From positions 1-24,679 of the forward strand of contig CACDNJ010000006.1 in the NCBI GenBank assembly GCA_902554135.1: a DNA stretch of 24,679 nucleotides. Reading direction: 5' to 3'. Source of the DNA: an uncultured Pelagibacteraceae bacterium (lineage in GTDB: Bacteria > Pseudomonadota > Alphaproteobacteria > Pelagibacterales > Pelagibacteraceae). Below the pieces are notes generated by a model, which was not told the origin of the DNA, did not search any database, and saw only the letters and a program-made list of their open reading frames with translations. Positions 15,082 to 22,958 of the stretch are shown piece by piece (the first letter of the stretch is position 1; every line of letters starts with the position of its first letter). Position numbers and translations under genes: made by a program.

Positions 15082-16113
15082 ATGAAAAAAATCATTGTAA
15101 CGGGTGGCCAAGGCTTTATTGGAAGCAACCTTGTTGAATTTTTGTTGAATAAAAATTATTTTGTCATAAACATTGATAAATCGAGCTATTCGGCAAATCC
15201 ATATAATGTAAGAAATTTCAAGAAAAATAAAAACTACATTTTTTTTAAAGTAGATATAAACAACAAAAATAAAATATTTAAAATATTAAAAAAATTTAAA
15301 CCTGTTGGCATCTTTAACTTAGCCGCAGAAACTCATGTTGATAGATCTATTGATAATCCTCAAGCTTTTTTAAAAACAAATATCTTTGGTGTTTTTAACT
15401 TGCTGGAATCTATAAAATTATTTAAAAAAAAATTTAAAAAAAAAATCAAGCTAGTACATGTGTCAACTGACGAAGTATATGGTGATATTAGAAAAAGCAC
15501 TCAGGTTAATGAAAATTATAATTATAATCCAAGTTCTCCTTATTCTGCCTCTAAGGCTGCTGCTGATCAATTAATAAAGTCGTACTTTAGAACTTACGGA
15601 TCTCAAGTTGTTATAGCTAACGCTTGTAATAACTATGGTCCAAACCAGTTACCTGAAAAATTTATCCCAAAAGTTATTTTTAATATATTAAACAACAAAC
15701 CAATACCTCTTTATGGCAAAGGAAGGAATGTAAGAGAATGGATCTATGTTAAGGATAATTGTGAAGCCTTGTTAAAAATATTTTTAAGAGGAAAGATTGG
15801 AAAAAATTATAATATAGGAACTGGGATAAGAGTAAAAAATATCGAACTAATAAGAAATATCTTGAATATAGCAAAAAAAAATAAAATAGTTTTAGGGAGA
15901 AGAAATAAAATAAAATTTGTTAAAGATAGACCTGGTCACGATAAAAGGTATGCTATAAACTCAACTAGAATTAAAAGAGAATTAAATTGGAGATATAAAA
16001 CCTCTCTGTCACAAGGTTTAAATAAAACTTTTAATTGGTATATGAATAACAAAAAGTTTTTTAAACTGATTTCTAAAAAAAATATCAACAAAAGATTTGG
16101 ATTAAAAATTTGA
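15082..16113 (+). CDS. rmlB: dTDP-glucose 4,6-dehydratase-type SDR
   Basis: A 343-residue extended SDR with the full RmlB pattern: GGQGFIG (8-14), LAAETHVDRSI (80-90), the active-site triad residues Thr129-Asp130-Glu131 in HVSTDEVYGD, Tyr154-x3-Lys158 in SPYSASKAA, then NNYGPNQLPEKFIP and REWIYVKDN. It makes a 4-keto-6-deoxy nucleotide sugar, classically dTDP-4-keto-6-deoxyglucose. rmlA, rmlC and rmlD are not in the window, so the substrate could differ. The coding sequence has A9 and A10 runs (15423-15445) that stay in frame. Its TGA overlaps the TTG start of the next gene by 4 bases. Confidence 0.88.
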   Translation: MKKIIVTGGQGFIGSNLVEFLLNKNYFVINIDKSSYSANPYNVRNFKKNKNYIFFKVDINNKNKIFKILKKFKPVGIFNLAAETHVDRSIDNPQAFLKTNIFGVFNLLESIKLFKKKFKKKIKLVHVSTDEVYGDIRKSTQVNENYNYNPSSPYSASKAAADQLIKSYFRTYGSQVVIANACNNYGPNQLPEKFIPKVIFNILNNKPIPLYGKGRNVREWIYVKDNCEALLKIFLRGKIGKNYNIGTGIRVKNIELIRNILNIAKKNKIVLGRRNKIKFVKDRPGHDKRYAINSTRIKRELNWRYKTSLSQGLNKTFNWYMNNKKFFKLISKKNINKRFGLKI

Positions 16114-17645
16114 GCTTAAAAAAAGATAATAAACTAATATTTTTTTTTATTTTTTTAACTTGTGTTTTTTTAAGTTTTTCTCATTCCTTACACCAAGTGG
16201 CTGTAAATGGTGGTTTGGTCCTCTCGGAAATCATAAAATATCCCGAGCCCATATCGCCAATGAAATACTATTATTTCAATAGTTGGACACTACTACATCA
16301 ATTTTCAGAAGTTTTTTTAAATTTAGGATTTTCGGTTGAAAATGTTTCAAGAATAATTCTTTTTTTATCTACTTTATGTTTTGCTCTAAGCTCATTTATA
16401 ATTGTTCATCGATTTACTTCTAATAGATTTTTAGCGCTTCTAATGAGCATTTTGATGCTAGTATTAGAAAAAAATTTTGGAGACACTGATTATCCTTCCC
16501 TTATATTTTCAAATCATAGTTTTGGGATGTTTAGCTTAGCGGTTTCATCGCTTATTTTTAGTTTAATTTTAAATGAAAATTACAAATCCTCAGGTTTTTT
16601 TACATTATTATTAATTTCCATACATCCGGTCATTGGTCTTTGGATTTTGTCTGTCTTAATGCTTAGTATAATTCTGCTAAAAGATAAAAAAATAAATTCA
16701 GATTTATTTAAAGGTGCGGCTTTTGGTTTGATTATAACGGCTTTAAGTCTAACTCTATTTTTTAGTAATAAAATTGGAAAATTAGATTTCGATACCCAAA
16801 CCCTGAAAACATATATGGAATTATGGGATGGGCATAGAAACCAATCAGGTTATTTGCATTATGAATATCTAATTAAAACCCTGGCGCTACTTTTTATAAT
16901 AAATGCCTATTATATCTTGATAAACAAGGGGAAAAAAAATTTTTTTTCCATAGTTATTAATTCAACAATAATATTTTCATTAGTTATTTATTTGTTGTAC
17001 AAATTTTTTCCACAAATATTCCCAGGACTTTTTATCGATGCAATGCCCTCGAGATTTTTAATACTACATTCTTTCGTTGGTTGGCCTATAATTATTTCTG
17101 TCATATATGTTATTTTTTCACAATTTAAGGTAACTAAAAAATTTATAAAAATATTTATTTTTGCAGTTCTAATAACTTATTCGATACAGCATTATAAGAA
17201 TTTTATTAAAGTAAAAAACGGATTTGTATCAAATGTTTCTAAAGAATCTCAAATATCTGATATGGACATTTCTAATTTAAATTTAGATGGATATCTTATT
17301 ACAACTTCTAATACTGTAAATTATGTAAACAAATATCTTCTAAAACCAATCTTGCTTGATACTCAATCTTTTGATTTTATTCCATACCATCCATATCTTG
17401 TAGAACGTACATTTGAAATACTTGAAGACGTTTATGGTGTTGATATAGAAAATCCACCAAATAGGTATAGCCCTCATATACCAGACGGCTTCATAAAAAA
17501 AGTTTTTGAAAATAAAGAAGAATCTGATTGGAAATTGTTGGGAGAAAAATATAATGCAAATTACCTGCTCGTTCCTGTTGATTGGAAAATTAAATCAGAT
17601 TTGCTTGAGAATAATAAATTCTTTTCAATTTACAAAATTAATTGA
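16110..17645 (+). CDS. polytopic membrane protein, possible GT-C-type glycosyltransferase
   Basis: A 511-residue protein with about ten hydrophobic segments (roughly 10-27, 80-100, 104-118, 138-155, 161-188, 199-220, 253-272, 279-302, 318-340, 345-362) and a soluble C-terminal domain of about 140 residues. A first periplasmic loop of about 50 residues precedes the second helix. That layout (many helices, large first loop, C-terminal periplasmic domain) resembles GT-C glycosyltransferases, but I see no diagnostic DD/DE pair that I can name, so the family is not established. It is translationally coupled to rmlB (TTG start overlapping its TGA). It ends 7 bases from the convergent GT2 gene, which is of the type that makes polyprenyl-phosphate sugars used by GT-C enzymes. 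Confidence 0.7.
   Translation: MSLKKDNKLIFFFIFLTCVFLSFSHSLHQVAVNGGLVLSEIIKYPEPISPMKYYYFNSWTLLHQFSEVFLNLGFSVENVSRIILFLSTLCFALSSFIIVHRFTSNRFLALLMSILMLVLEKNFGDTDYPSLIFSNHSFGMFSLAVSSLIFSLILNENYKSSGFFTLLLISIHPVIGLWILSVLMLSIILLKDKKINSDLFKGAAFGLIITALSLTLFFSNKIGKLDFDTQTLKTYMELWDGHRNQSGYLHYEYLIKTLALLFIINAYYILINKGKKNFFSIVINSTIIFSLVIYLLYKFFPQIFPGLFIDAMPSRFLILHSFVGWPIIISVIYVIFSQFKVTKKFIKIFIFAVLITYSIQHYKNFIKVKNGFVSNVSKESQISDMDISNLNLDGYLITTSNTVNYVNKYLLKPILLDTQSFDFIPYHPYLVERTFEILEDVYGVDIENPPNRYSPHIPDGFIKKVFENKEESDWKLLGEKYNANYLLVPVDWKIKSDLLENNKFFSIYKIN
16930..16949. repeat. 20-base perfect palindrome GG-A8-T8-CC inside the membrane protein gene
   Basis: Two G, eight A, eight T and two C in a row form a perfect 20-base palindrome within the coding region (it encodes part of KGKKNFFS). 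A-tract/T-tract junctions of this kind bend DNA strongly. It may simply reflect Lys/Phe codon choice. Confidence 0.6.
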
Positions 17646-17652
17646 GTTTGGA

Positions 17653-18588
17653 TTATTTTTTGTAGTCCTTAATATCTTTAATTACGTATCTTGTTCTGCC
17701 CTTCGTTTGTTCAAAGATTCTTGCTAGATAAATACCCATAATTCCTATGGTAGATAATAAAGCTCCTGAAAAAAAAGATATGACAATTAATATTCCAGTT
17801 GTCCCGGGAACAGCTACTCCCGCTAATTTTGCATATAAAGCATAAACAATTAATAAAATAGAAAATAAGAACGCAAAAAATCCTAGAAGGACTCCAAGAT
17901 AAAGTGGTTTGAGTGAATAGCTTGTAACGCCTCTAATAAATTGTGTGACTGGACCTTCGTCAAATAATGAAAATTTAGATTCTCCTGACTCCCTGGCATC
18001 TCTTACATAATCTACATATGTTTGTTTAAATCCGACCCACACTGACAATCCACGAATATATGGGTTGTATTCCTTTTGCTCTAAAATTTTATTTAATGCT
18101 CTTCTAGATATTAATTTAAAGTCTCCAACATCTTTCTCTAAATCAATATCTGATAATTTATCAATAATTGTGTAAGCGATATTTGTAAAAAATAATTTTG
18201 ATTTTGCTTCTCCTAATCTTTTTGTTCTTCTGGTATGAACAATATCAAAACCTTTTTCGTGTTGTTTAATTAGTTCTGTAATTAACTCAGGAGGATCTTG
18301 AAGATCCGAATCCATATAAACTACACAATCACCAGAACAGTTTTCGAATCCAGCTAAAACACAGGGATTCGTTCCAAATCTTCTGGACATGTTAATAATC
18401 TTTATTGGAAACTCTTTCTGTAAATCTATTAGTATTTTTTCTGAACTATCTGATGAATCATCATTAACAAAAACCAGTTCGTAGTTCCAGTTTTCAGTTT
18501 TTTTAACTGCCTTATGAACTCTATCGATAAGATTCTTTAAATTTTTCTCTTCATTTCTAAACGAAAAAACAAAAGAAATTAATTTCAT
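17653..18588 (-). CDS. GT2 glycosyltransferase, polyprenyl-phosphate sugar synthase type (GtrB/DPM1-like)
   Basis: A 311-residue GT2 enzyme with the GT-A domain first: ISFVFSFRNEEKNL, the Asp43-Asp44 pair in VNDDSSD, and the metal site YMDSDLQDPPE (Asp93, Asp95, Asp98). After RESGESKFSLF (an RxxGxSK-like motif) come two C-terminal membrane helices (about 228-255 and 262-290). This is the layout of bactoprenol glucosyltransferase GtrB and ArnC-like enzymes, which put a sugar on undecaprenyl phosphate. By eye its codon and amino-acid use is less Lys/Asn-rich than its island neighbours. It is convergent with the polytopic protein gene and divergent from the hddC-gmhB fusion. Confidence 0.87.
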   Translation of the reverse strand: MKLISFVFSFRNEEKNLKNLIDRVHKAVKKTENWNYELVFVNDDSSDSSEKILIDLQKEFPIKIINMSRRFGTNPCVLAGFENCSGDCVVYMDSDLQDPPELITELIKQHEKGFDIVHTRRTKRLGEAKSKLFFTNIAYTIIDKLSDIDLEKDVGDFKLISRRALNKILEQKEYNPYIRGLSVWVGFKQTYVDYVRDARESGESKFSLFDEGPVTQFIRGVTSYSLKPLYLGVLLGFFAFLFSILLIVYALYAKLAGVAVPGTTGILIVISFFSGALLSTIGIMGIYLARIFEQTKGRTRYVIKDIKDYKK

Positions 18589-18657
18589 AAATATTTGAAT
18601 AAAAGACTGTCTAATAATATCTTAAAATGATAAAAAAAGTAACCATAGAATATCAAA

Positions 18658-19845
18658 ATGCATTCTTTAGATTTAGTTATTTTGGCCGGAGGTAAGGGAT
18701 CTAGAATCAAATCTTTATTAAGGAAGAAACCTAAGCCAATGGCGATTTTTAATAAAAAACCATTTCTAGAATATATAGTACAATCTTATAGTAAATATCA
18801 TTTTAAAAAAATTTTTTTACTAACAGGGTATAGATCCAGTAATATTTTCAATAAATTTCAAAACAAACATTATAACTGTGCTCCAATAACGTGCATAAAA
18901 GAAAAGAAACCTATGGGCACTGCTGGAGCTTTGAATAGTTTAAAAAAGAAAAGAATCAATGATTTTATACTAATTAATGGCGATACTTTTCTTGAAGTAG
19001 ATTTAAATAAATTAGTTAAATCCTGCAGCAAAAGTAGTTATGGCTCTCTAACTTTAATAAAAAACAAGTCGTATAAATCAAACAAAAAATTAGCATCTAT
19101 GGGTATAAAAAATAATAAAATTATTTATCAGAAAAAAAATAATTTTATGAATGGAGGTGTTTATTTCTTTAAAAAAAAGATTCTGAAGTTTATAAAAAAT
19201 AAAAATACATCCTTAGAAGATCAACTTCTTCCCAGTTTGATAAAAAAAAGAAAAATTTCAGGATTGGTGGTTAAAAATTTCTTTTTAGATATTGGAACTC
19301 CGAAAAATTTTAATAGGGCAAAAAATCTGTTGCTAAAAAATTGCGCAAAACCAGCGGCATTTTTGGACAGAGATGGAGTAATAAATTATGACACCGGATA
19401 TGTGCATAAAATTAAAGATTTTAAATTTAGACCAGGGGTTATTACAGGTCTGAAGTTTTTAAGAAATAAAAATTATTATATTTTTATAGTTACCAATCAG
19501 GCTGGAATAGGAAGAGGAATGTATAATGAAAATCAATTCTATGAACTGCAAAATAATCTGAAAGAGAAACTACAAAAAAAAGATGTATTTTTTGATGATA
19601 TAAATTTTTGTCCCTATCATCCTGACGCTAAAATAAAAAAATACAGAAAAATAACTGATCTAAGAAAACCGGGAAACTTGATGATAAAACAAATAGAGAA
19701 TAAATGGCATATAAAACGAAAAAAAAGTTTTATGATTGGTGATAAAATATCTGACAAAATTTGTGCAGCAAAAAGTAAACTATACTTTGAATTCGCTAAA
19801 GAGAATTTCCATCTACAGGTTAAGAAAATAATAAAAAAGATTTAA
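18658..19845 (+). CDS. hddC-gmhB: heptose-1-phosphate nucleotidyltransferase / heptose-bisphosphate phosphatase fusion (HddC-GmhB)
   Basis: A 395-residue two-domain protein. Residues 1-225 are a sugar-phosphate nucleotidyltransferase: VILAGGKGSRI (7-17), KPMAIFNKKPFLEYI, MGTAGAL and NGDT (108-111), ending DIGTPKNF. Residues 232-395 are a HAD phosphatase of the GmhB type: FLDRDGVIN (nucleophile Asp237, acid Asp239), VTNQAGIGRG, RKPGN, GDKISD (361-366). Together they would dephosphorylate D-glycero-alpha-D-manno-heptose 1,7-bisphosphate and activate the 1-phosphate (GDP in the HddC pathway). The usual GmhB zinc site looks half lost: CPYH is present (318-321), but the later CxC before RKP is replaced. 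HddA is encoded nearby; GmhA is not in the window. The 3' end overlaps the convergent SDR gene by 4 bases. Confidence 0.85.
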   Translation: MHSLDLVILAGGKGSRIKSLLRKKPKPMAIFNKKPFLEYIVQSYSKYHFKKIFLLTGYRSSNIFNKFQNKHYNCAPITCIKEKKPMGTAGALNSLKKKRINDFILINGDTFLEVDLNKLVKSCSKSSYGSLTLIKNKSYKSNKKLASMGIKNNKIIYQKKNNFMNGGVYFFKKKILKFIKNKNTSLEDQLLPSLIKKRKISGLVVKNFFLDIGTPKNFNRAKNLLLKNCAKPAAFLDRDGVINYDTGYVHKIKDFKFRPGVITGLKFLRNKNYYIFIVTNQAGIGRGMYNENQFYELQNNLKEKLQKKDVFFDDINFCPYHPDAKIKKYRKITDLRKPGNLMIKQIENKWHIKRKKSFMIGDKISDKICAAKSKLYFEFAKENFHLQVKKIIKKI

Positions 19846-19855
19846 TAATTATTAA
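19842..19855. repeat. 14-base palindrome at a convergent gene end (copy 2)
   Basis: A second TTAATAATTATTAA, again encoding Asn-Asn-Tyr-stop of an SDR gene on the minus strand, here where that gene overlaps the 3' end of the hddC-gmhB fusion. It might act as a weak bidirectional terminator stem, or mark shared ancestry of the two SDR ends. Confidence 0.4.
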
Positions 19856-20777
19856 TTACTTTTTTGTTATCAATATTAAAAAGAGTTATTAATTCCTCTA
19901 TACCTTGTTCGAGAGAAATTTTTGCTTTAAATCCTTTTTTTTCAATTTTTCTATTACTTACAAAATAATCTCTTTTGTCTGGATCTTTTCTATTTGTAAT
20001 TGTCTTAATCTTTAAATTTTTCATCTGTTTTTTAATTTTTTTTGCTAACATCAATTTACTAATATTTGCAGAAGATAATCCTAAGTTGTAAATATTTGAT
20101 TTTAACTTATAAAAGTTATTAATTGCATATACGATACCCGAAACAACATCTCTTATATGAATAAAATTTCTTCTAAAGTGTGGTTCAAAAATAGTTAATT
20201 TTTTTGTTCTTACTGATTTGTGAACAAAATTATTTACTAATAAATCTGTCCTCATACGATAGCTAAATCCAAAAACAGTCGCTAACCTAAAACAAATAAA
20301 GTTGTGTGATTTAACAACCTCATTTTCTGCATCACACTTGGTTCTTCCATAAAGTGATATTGGCCTAAGTGGGCTGTTCTCGTCACAGAATTTATTTTTC
20401 TCGCCTATTCCATAACCAGAATTTGTGGTTAAAAAAATTATTTTATTTTTTTTCGAAGATAAAGAAACTAAATCTTTTATCGATTTATGGTTGACTGATA
20501 TAGCATCTTTCCTATTTTTATCGCACAATGGAGCCCCAACTAATGCTGCTAGAGGTATTATGTACTCATTTTTTCTAATTAGTTCTCTTAGCAATTTGAT
20601 ATCTCTTACATCTTTCTTAATTAGCCTAAAATTTTTATGGTAATAGAGATGGTTGAGAGACCCTTTCTCATATTTCATTAAATCTACAACTGTTACCTTG
20701 TGACCCAAATTAATAAGAGTGGTGCATAGCATTGACCCAACATATCCTCCTCCTCCTGTTATTAATATTTTACTCAT
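19842..20777 (-). CDS. NAD-dependent epimerase/reductase (extended SDR)
   Basis: A 311-residue extended SDR. It has GGGGYVG (8-14), LAALVGAPLCDKN (77-89), the Ser site in TTNSGYG (117-123) and the catalytic Tyr143-x3-Lys147 in SLYGRTKCDAE, followed by FRLATVFG and RRNFIHIRD. SDRs of this subgroup commonly sit in nucleotide-heptose and deoxysugar clusters. A 4-keto reductase or epimerase acting after the PLP 3-dehydratase encoded just upstream (7-base gap) is a reasonable inference. It is the last gene of the minus-strand island operon and ends INNY, like the 295-residue SDR. Confidence 0.8.
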   Translation of the reverse strand: MSKILITGGGGYVGSMLCTTLINLGHKVTVVDLMKYEKGSLNHLYYHKNFRLIKKDVRDIKLLRELIRKNEYIIPLAALVGAPLCDKNRKDAISVNHKSIKDLVSLSSKKNKIIFLTTNSGYGIGEKNKFCDENSPLRPISLYGRTKCDAENEVVKSHNFICFRLATVFGFSYRMRTDLLVNNFVHKSVRTKKLTIFEPHFRRNFIHIRDVVSGIVYAINNFYKLKSNIYNLGLSSANISKLMLAKKIKKQMKNLKIKTITNRKDPDKRDYFVSNRKIEKKGFKAKISLEQGIEELITLFNIDNKKVINNY

Positions 20778-20784
20778 TTTTTTA

Positions 20785-21963
20785 CTAATTAATTTTATTT
20801 AAAATTTCGCATATTTTTTTAACTTTGTTGGCTTTGAGACTCGGATAATTACCAATATAATAACCAAAAAAATGAATGTGCTCAACTTGAGAAAATTTTT
20901 TTAAATTTACTCTTTTCAAAAATGGTTTTAAATAAGGTTGTCTGAGCTGATTTCCGCCGCCCGCGTTTCCTCTTCTGAATTCTATATTGTGTTTTTTTAA
21001 AGTTGACTCAAAGTTTTCTCTGAATTTAAAATCTTTCCTCCTAAAAACAACGGGTAGAGCATAGTTTGAACTACCTTTTACATCGTATTCAGTTCTATAT
21101 TTTCTTGGATCAATTAATTTTAAAAATAGTTTTAAGTTTTTTGTTCTCAGAGAATTATTTCTGTTAAGTCTCTTTAGTTGGCTTAAACCAATTGCTGCAC
21201 CTATCTCATTATTTCTAAAATTAAAAGTCGGATAAAGAAATATAAATTGGGGTGATAATTTGGGATATTTTTTAATCATTTGTTTTTGAAATTTAGAGCT
21301 GCTGGACTCTCTTGACATTCCGTGAGATCTAAAGATTCTTGCTTTTTCATAAATTTTTCTATCATTGGTACATATCATCCCCCCTTCAATTGTTGACATA
21401 TGATGGGCATAATAAAATGAAAAATTAGATATCAAGCCAAACGTTCCTAATTTCTTGCCTCTAAAAGTTGCTCCGTGAGACTCACATACGTCTTCGATAA
21501 GTAGAATGTTTTTTTTTTTAATATATTTTAAAAGTTTGTTTGACAAACCGTTAAATCCTTGAGCATGAGTTATAAAAATTGCCAAGGTATTTTTGTTGAT
21601 TTTTTTTATAACTTGATTTTCATCCATAGATAAATTTTTAGGATTAACATCAACAAAAACAGGTTTGAAGCCACTCATAATTACAGAATTTATATCTGAT
21701 ACCCATGTAAGCGATGGAACTATGATCTCATTTTTTTTTGATAAAAAACTTTTAAGAATTAGCATGCTGATAAGATTTGCGGAAGAGCCTGAATTCACAA
21801 AAGTACTGTACTTCACTCCCAGCCATCTAGACCATCTTTTTTCAAATTCCAAAACCTTCTTAGATTGCGTGAGCACTATATTTTTGTTCTTTAAAAGTTT
21901 TCTAACCTCGTTCATATCCGAGTTTGAGAAGTTATTGTGCATTAAAGGGTGGTTAATTTTCAT
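20785..21963 (-). CDS. DegT-family PLP enzyme of ColD/E1 type: probable NDP-4-keto-6-deoxysugar 3-dehydratase
   Basis: A 392-residue fold-type I PLP protein of the DegT/DnrJ/EryC1/StrS superfamily. It has FVNSGSSANLI (56-65), the cofactor Asp158 in LLIEDVCESHGA, and FSFYYAHHMSTIEGG (181-194). In sugar aminotransferases that last motif carries the Schiff-base Lys; here His187-His188 stand there. His in place of Lys is the hallmark of ColD (colitose) and E1/RfbH/DdhC (3,6-dideoxyhexoses), which remove the C3 hydroxyl. RRGNAGGGNQLRQPY (335-349) also fits that branch. So this is probably a deoxygenase, not an aminotransferase. It overlaps hddA by 11 bases and precedes an SDR. No ferredoxin/E3 reductase is seen, which favours the ColD mechanism. 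Confidence 0.85.
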   Translation of the reverse strand: MKINHPLMHNNFSNSDMNEVRKLLKNKNIVLTQSKKVLEFEKRWSRWLGVKYSTFVNSGSSANLISMLILKSFLSKKNEIIVPSLTWVSDINSVIMSGFKPVFVDVNPKNLSMDENQVIKKINKNTLAIFITHAQGFNGLSNKLLKYIKKKNILLIEDVCESHGATFRGKKLGTFGLISNFSFYYAHHMSTIEGGMICTNDRKIYEKARIFRSHGMSRESSSSKFQKQMIKKYPKLSPQFIFLYPTFNFRNNEIGAAIGLSQLKRLNRNNSLRTKNLKLFLKLIDPRKYRTEYDVKGSSNYALPVVFRRKDFKFRENFESTLKKHNIEFRRGNAGGGNQLRQPYLKPFLKRVNLKKFSQVEHIHFFGYYIGNYPSLKANKVKKICEILNKIN

Positions 21964-22954
21964 GCTCTTTTTCTGTTAATTGATTGAAAATAATTTTACT
22001 TCCTGATGCTGTAAAATTGAATGGAACAGTTGTTAAATTTTTATATTTTTTAAAAAAATTTTTTCTTCTATTTTCCTTCATGTACATTAATAAAAAACCT
22101 CCTCCACCTGCTCCTAAAAGCTTGCCCCCTAAAGCACCACTTTTAATTGCCTCATCATAAATTTCGTTAATTTTTGAATTTGAGATCATACTACTTAGGG
22201 CTTTTTTTTCTATCCATGTGTCATGTAAAAGTCTACCGAAATCATCTATATCTCCTGATTTCAATATTTTTTCAGCCTCTTCCACATAACTCATGATCCT
22301 TATAATGCTCTCCCTTTTATCAGTTGTAAGTTTATTTGCATACTGATTAGCAATTTTTTCTGCTGTTCTATTTATACCGGTATAGATTAGAAGAAGATTT
22401 TTATTTAATTTTTTAATATTTTTTGTTGAAGGAATTTTTTTTACGGAAATAGAATTGTTTTTATTAAAAATTATTTTATTAAAACCCCCAAACGAGGCTG
22501 AAGTCTGATCTTGAGATCCTACAACTTCACCCATAACTTCTTGTTCAAAATAAATACTTTTTTTAGCCAGTTTTAATTTATCTAATTTAATATTTTTTAT
22601 TTTACACAAAGCTTGCATCAAACCTACTGTAAAAGATGAGCTTGATCCCATTCCGCTTCTTGCAGGTAAATCTCCATGATAATGAATTTCTAGACCATGC
22701 TTAATTTTTAAGTGTTTTAAAAGTTCTCTTACAGCCTTGTGATTTATTTGATTAATATTCTTTACATTCTCAATCTTTCTCCAAACAATTCTATATTTTT
22801 GTTTAAAATATTGAGGAGAAAATCTACAGGTTATATATATATGTTTGTCAATTGTAGTGGATAATACTGCCCCGCCATTTCTTTTATACCAAGAGGGATA
22901 ATCACTTCCTCCTCCAAAAAAAGATATGCGATATGGTGTTTTTGTAACTATCAT
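21953..22954 (-). CDS. hddA: GHMP kinase, D-glycero-alpha-D-manno-heptose 7-phosphate kinase-like
   Basis: A 333-residue GHMP-superfamily kinase. It has TPYRISFFGGGSDYPSWY (6-23), the substrate-side motif of the HddA/FGGY-like sugar kinases, the ATP loop LPARSGMGSSSSF (96-108), GSQDQTSASFGG, and GALGGKLLGAGGGGF near the C-terminus. In the GDP-heptose pathway it phosphorylates heptose-7-phosphate at C1; the following two steps are on the HddC-GmhB fusion 3 kb away. A fucose- or other hexose-kinase role is possible but less likely beside that fusion. The E1beta-like gene is 4 bases upstream and the PLP dehydratase overlaps its end, so these form one transcript. Confidence 0.85.
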   Translation of the reverse strand: MIVTKTPYRISFFGGGSDYPSWYKRNGGAVLSTTIDKHIYITCRFSPQYFKQKYRIVWRKIENVKNINQINHKAVRELLKHLKIKHGLEIHYHGDLPARSGMGSSSSFTVGLMQALCKIKNIKLDKLKLAKKSIYFEQEVMGEVVGSQDQTSASFGGFNKIIFNKNNSISVKKIPSTKNIKKLNKNLLLIYTGINRTAEKIANQYANKLTTDKRESIIRIMSYVEEAEKILKSGDIDDFGRLLHDTWIEKKALSSMISNSKINEIYDEAIKSGALGGKLLGAGGGGFLLMYMKENRRKNFFKKYKNLTTVPFNFTASGSKIIFNQLTEKEHEN

Positions 22955-22958
22955 TTAT

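Noticed and set aside
15082..16113. dTDP-rhamnose biosynthesis cluster
   Set aside because: Only the RmlB-type gene is present; no RmlA, RmlC or RmlD could be found in the window.
17506..17727. Plus-strand open frame overlapping the end of the polytopic membrane protein gene
   Set aside because: It is out of frame with the real gene, has no motif, and runs through the convergent GT2 gene end.
21665..21979. Plus-strand open frame of 104 codons opposite the PLP dehydratase
   Set aside because: It is a shadow of the dehydratase coding sequence; no start signal or recognisable domain.
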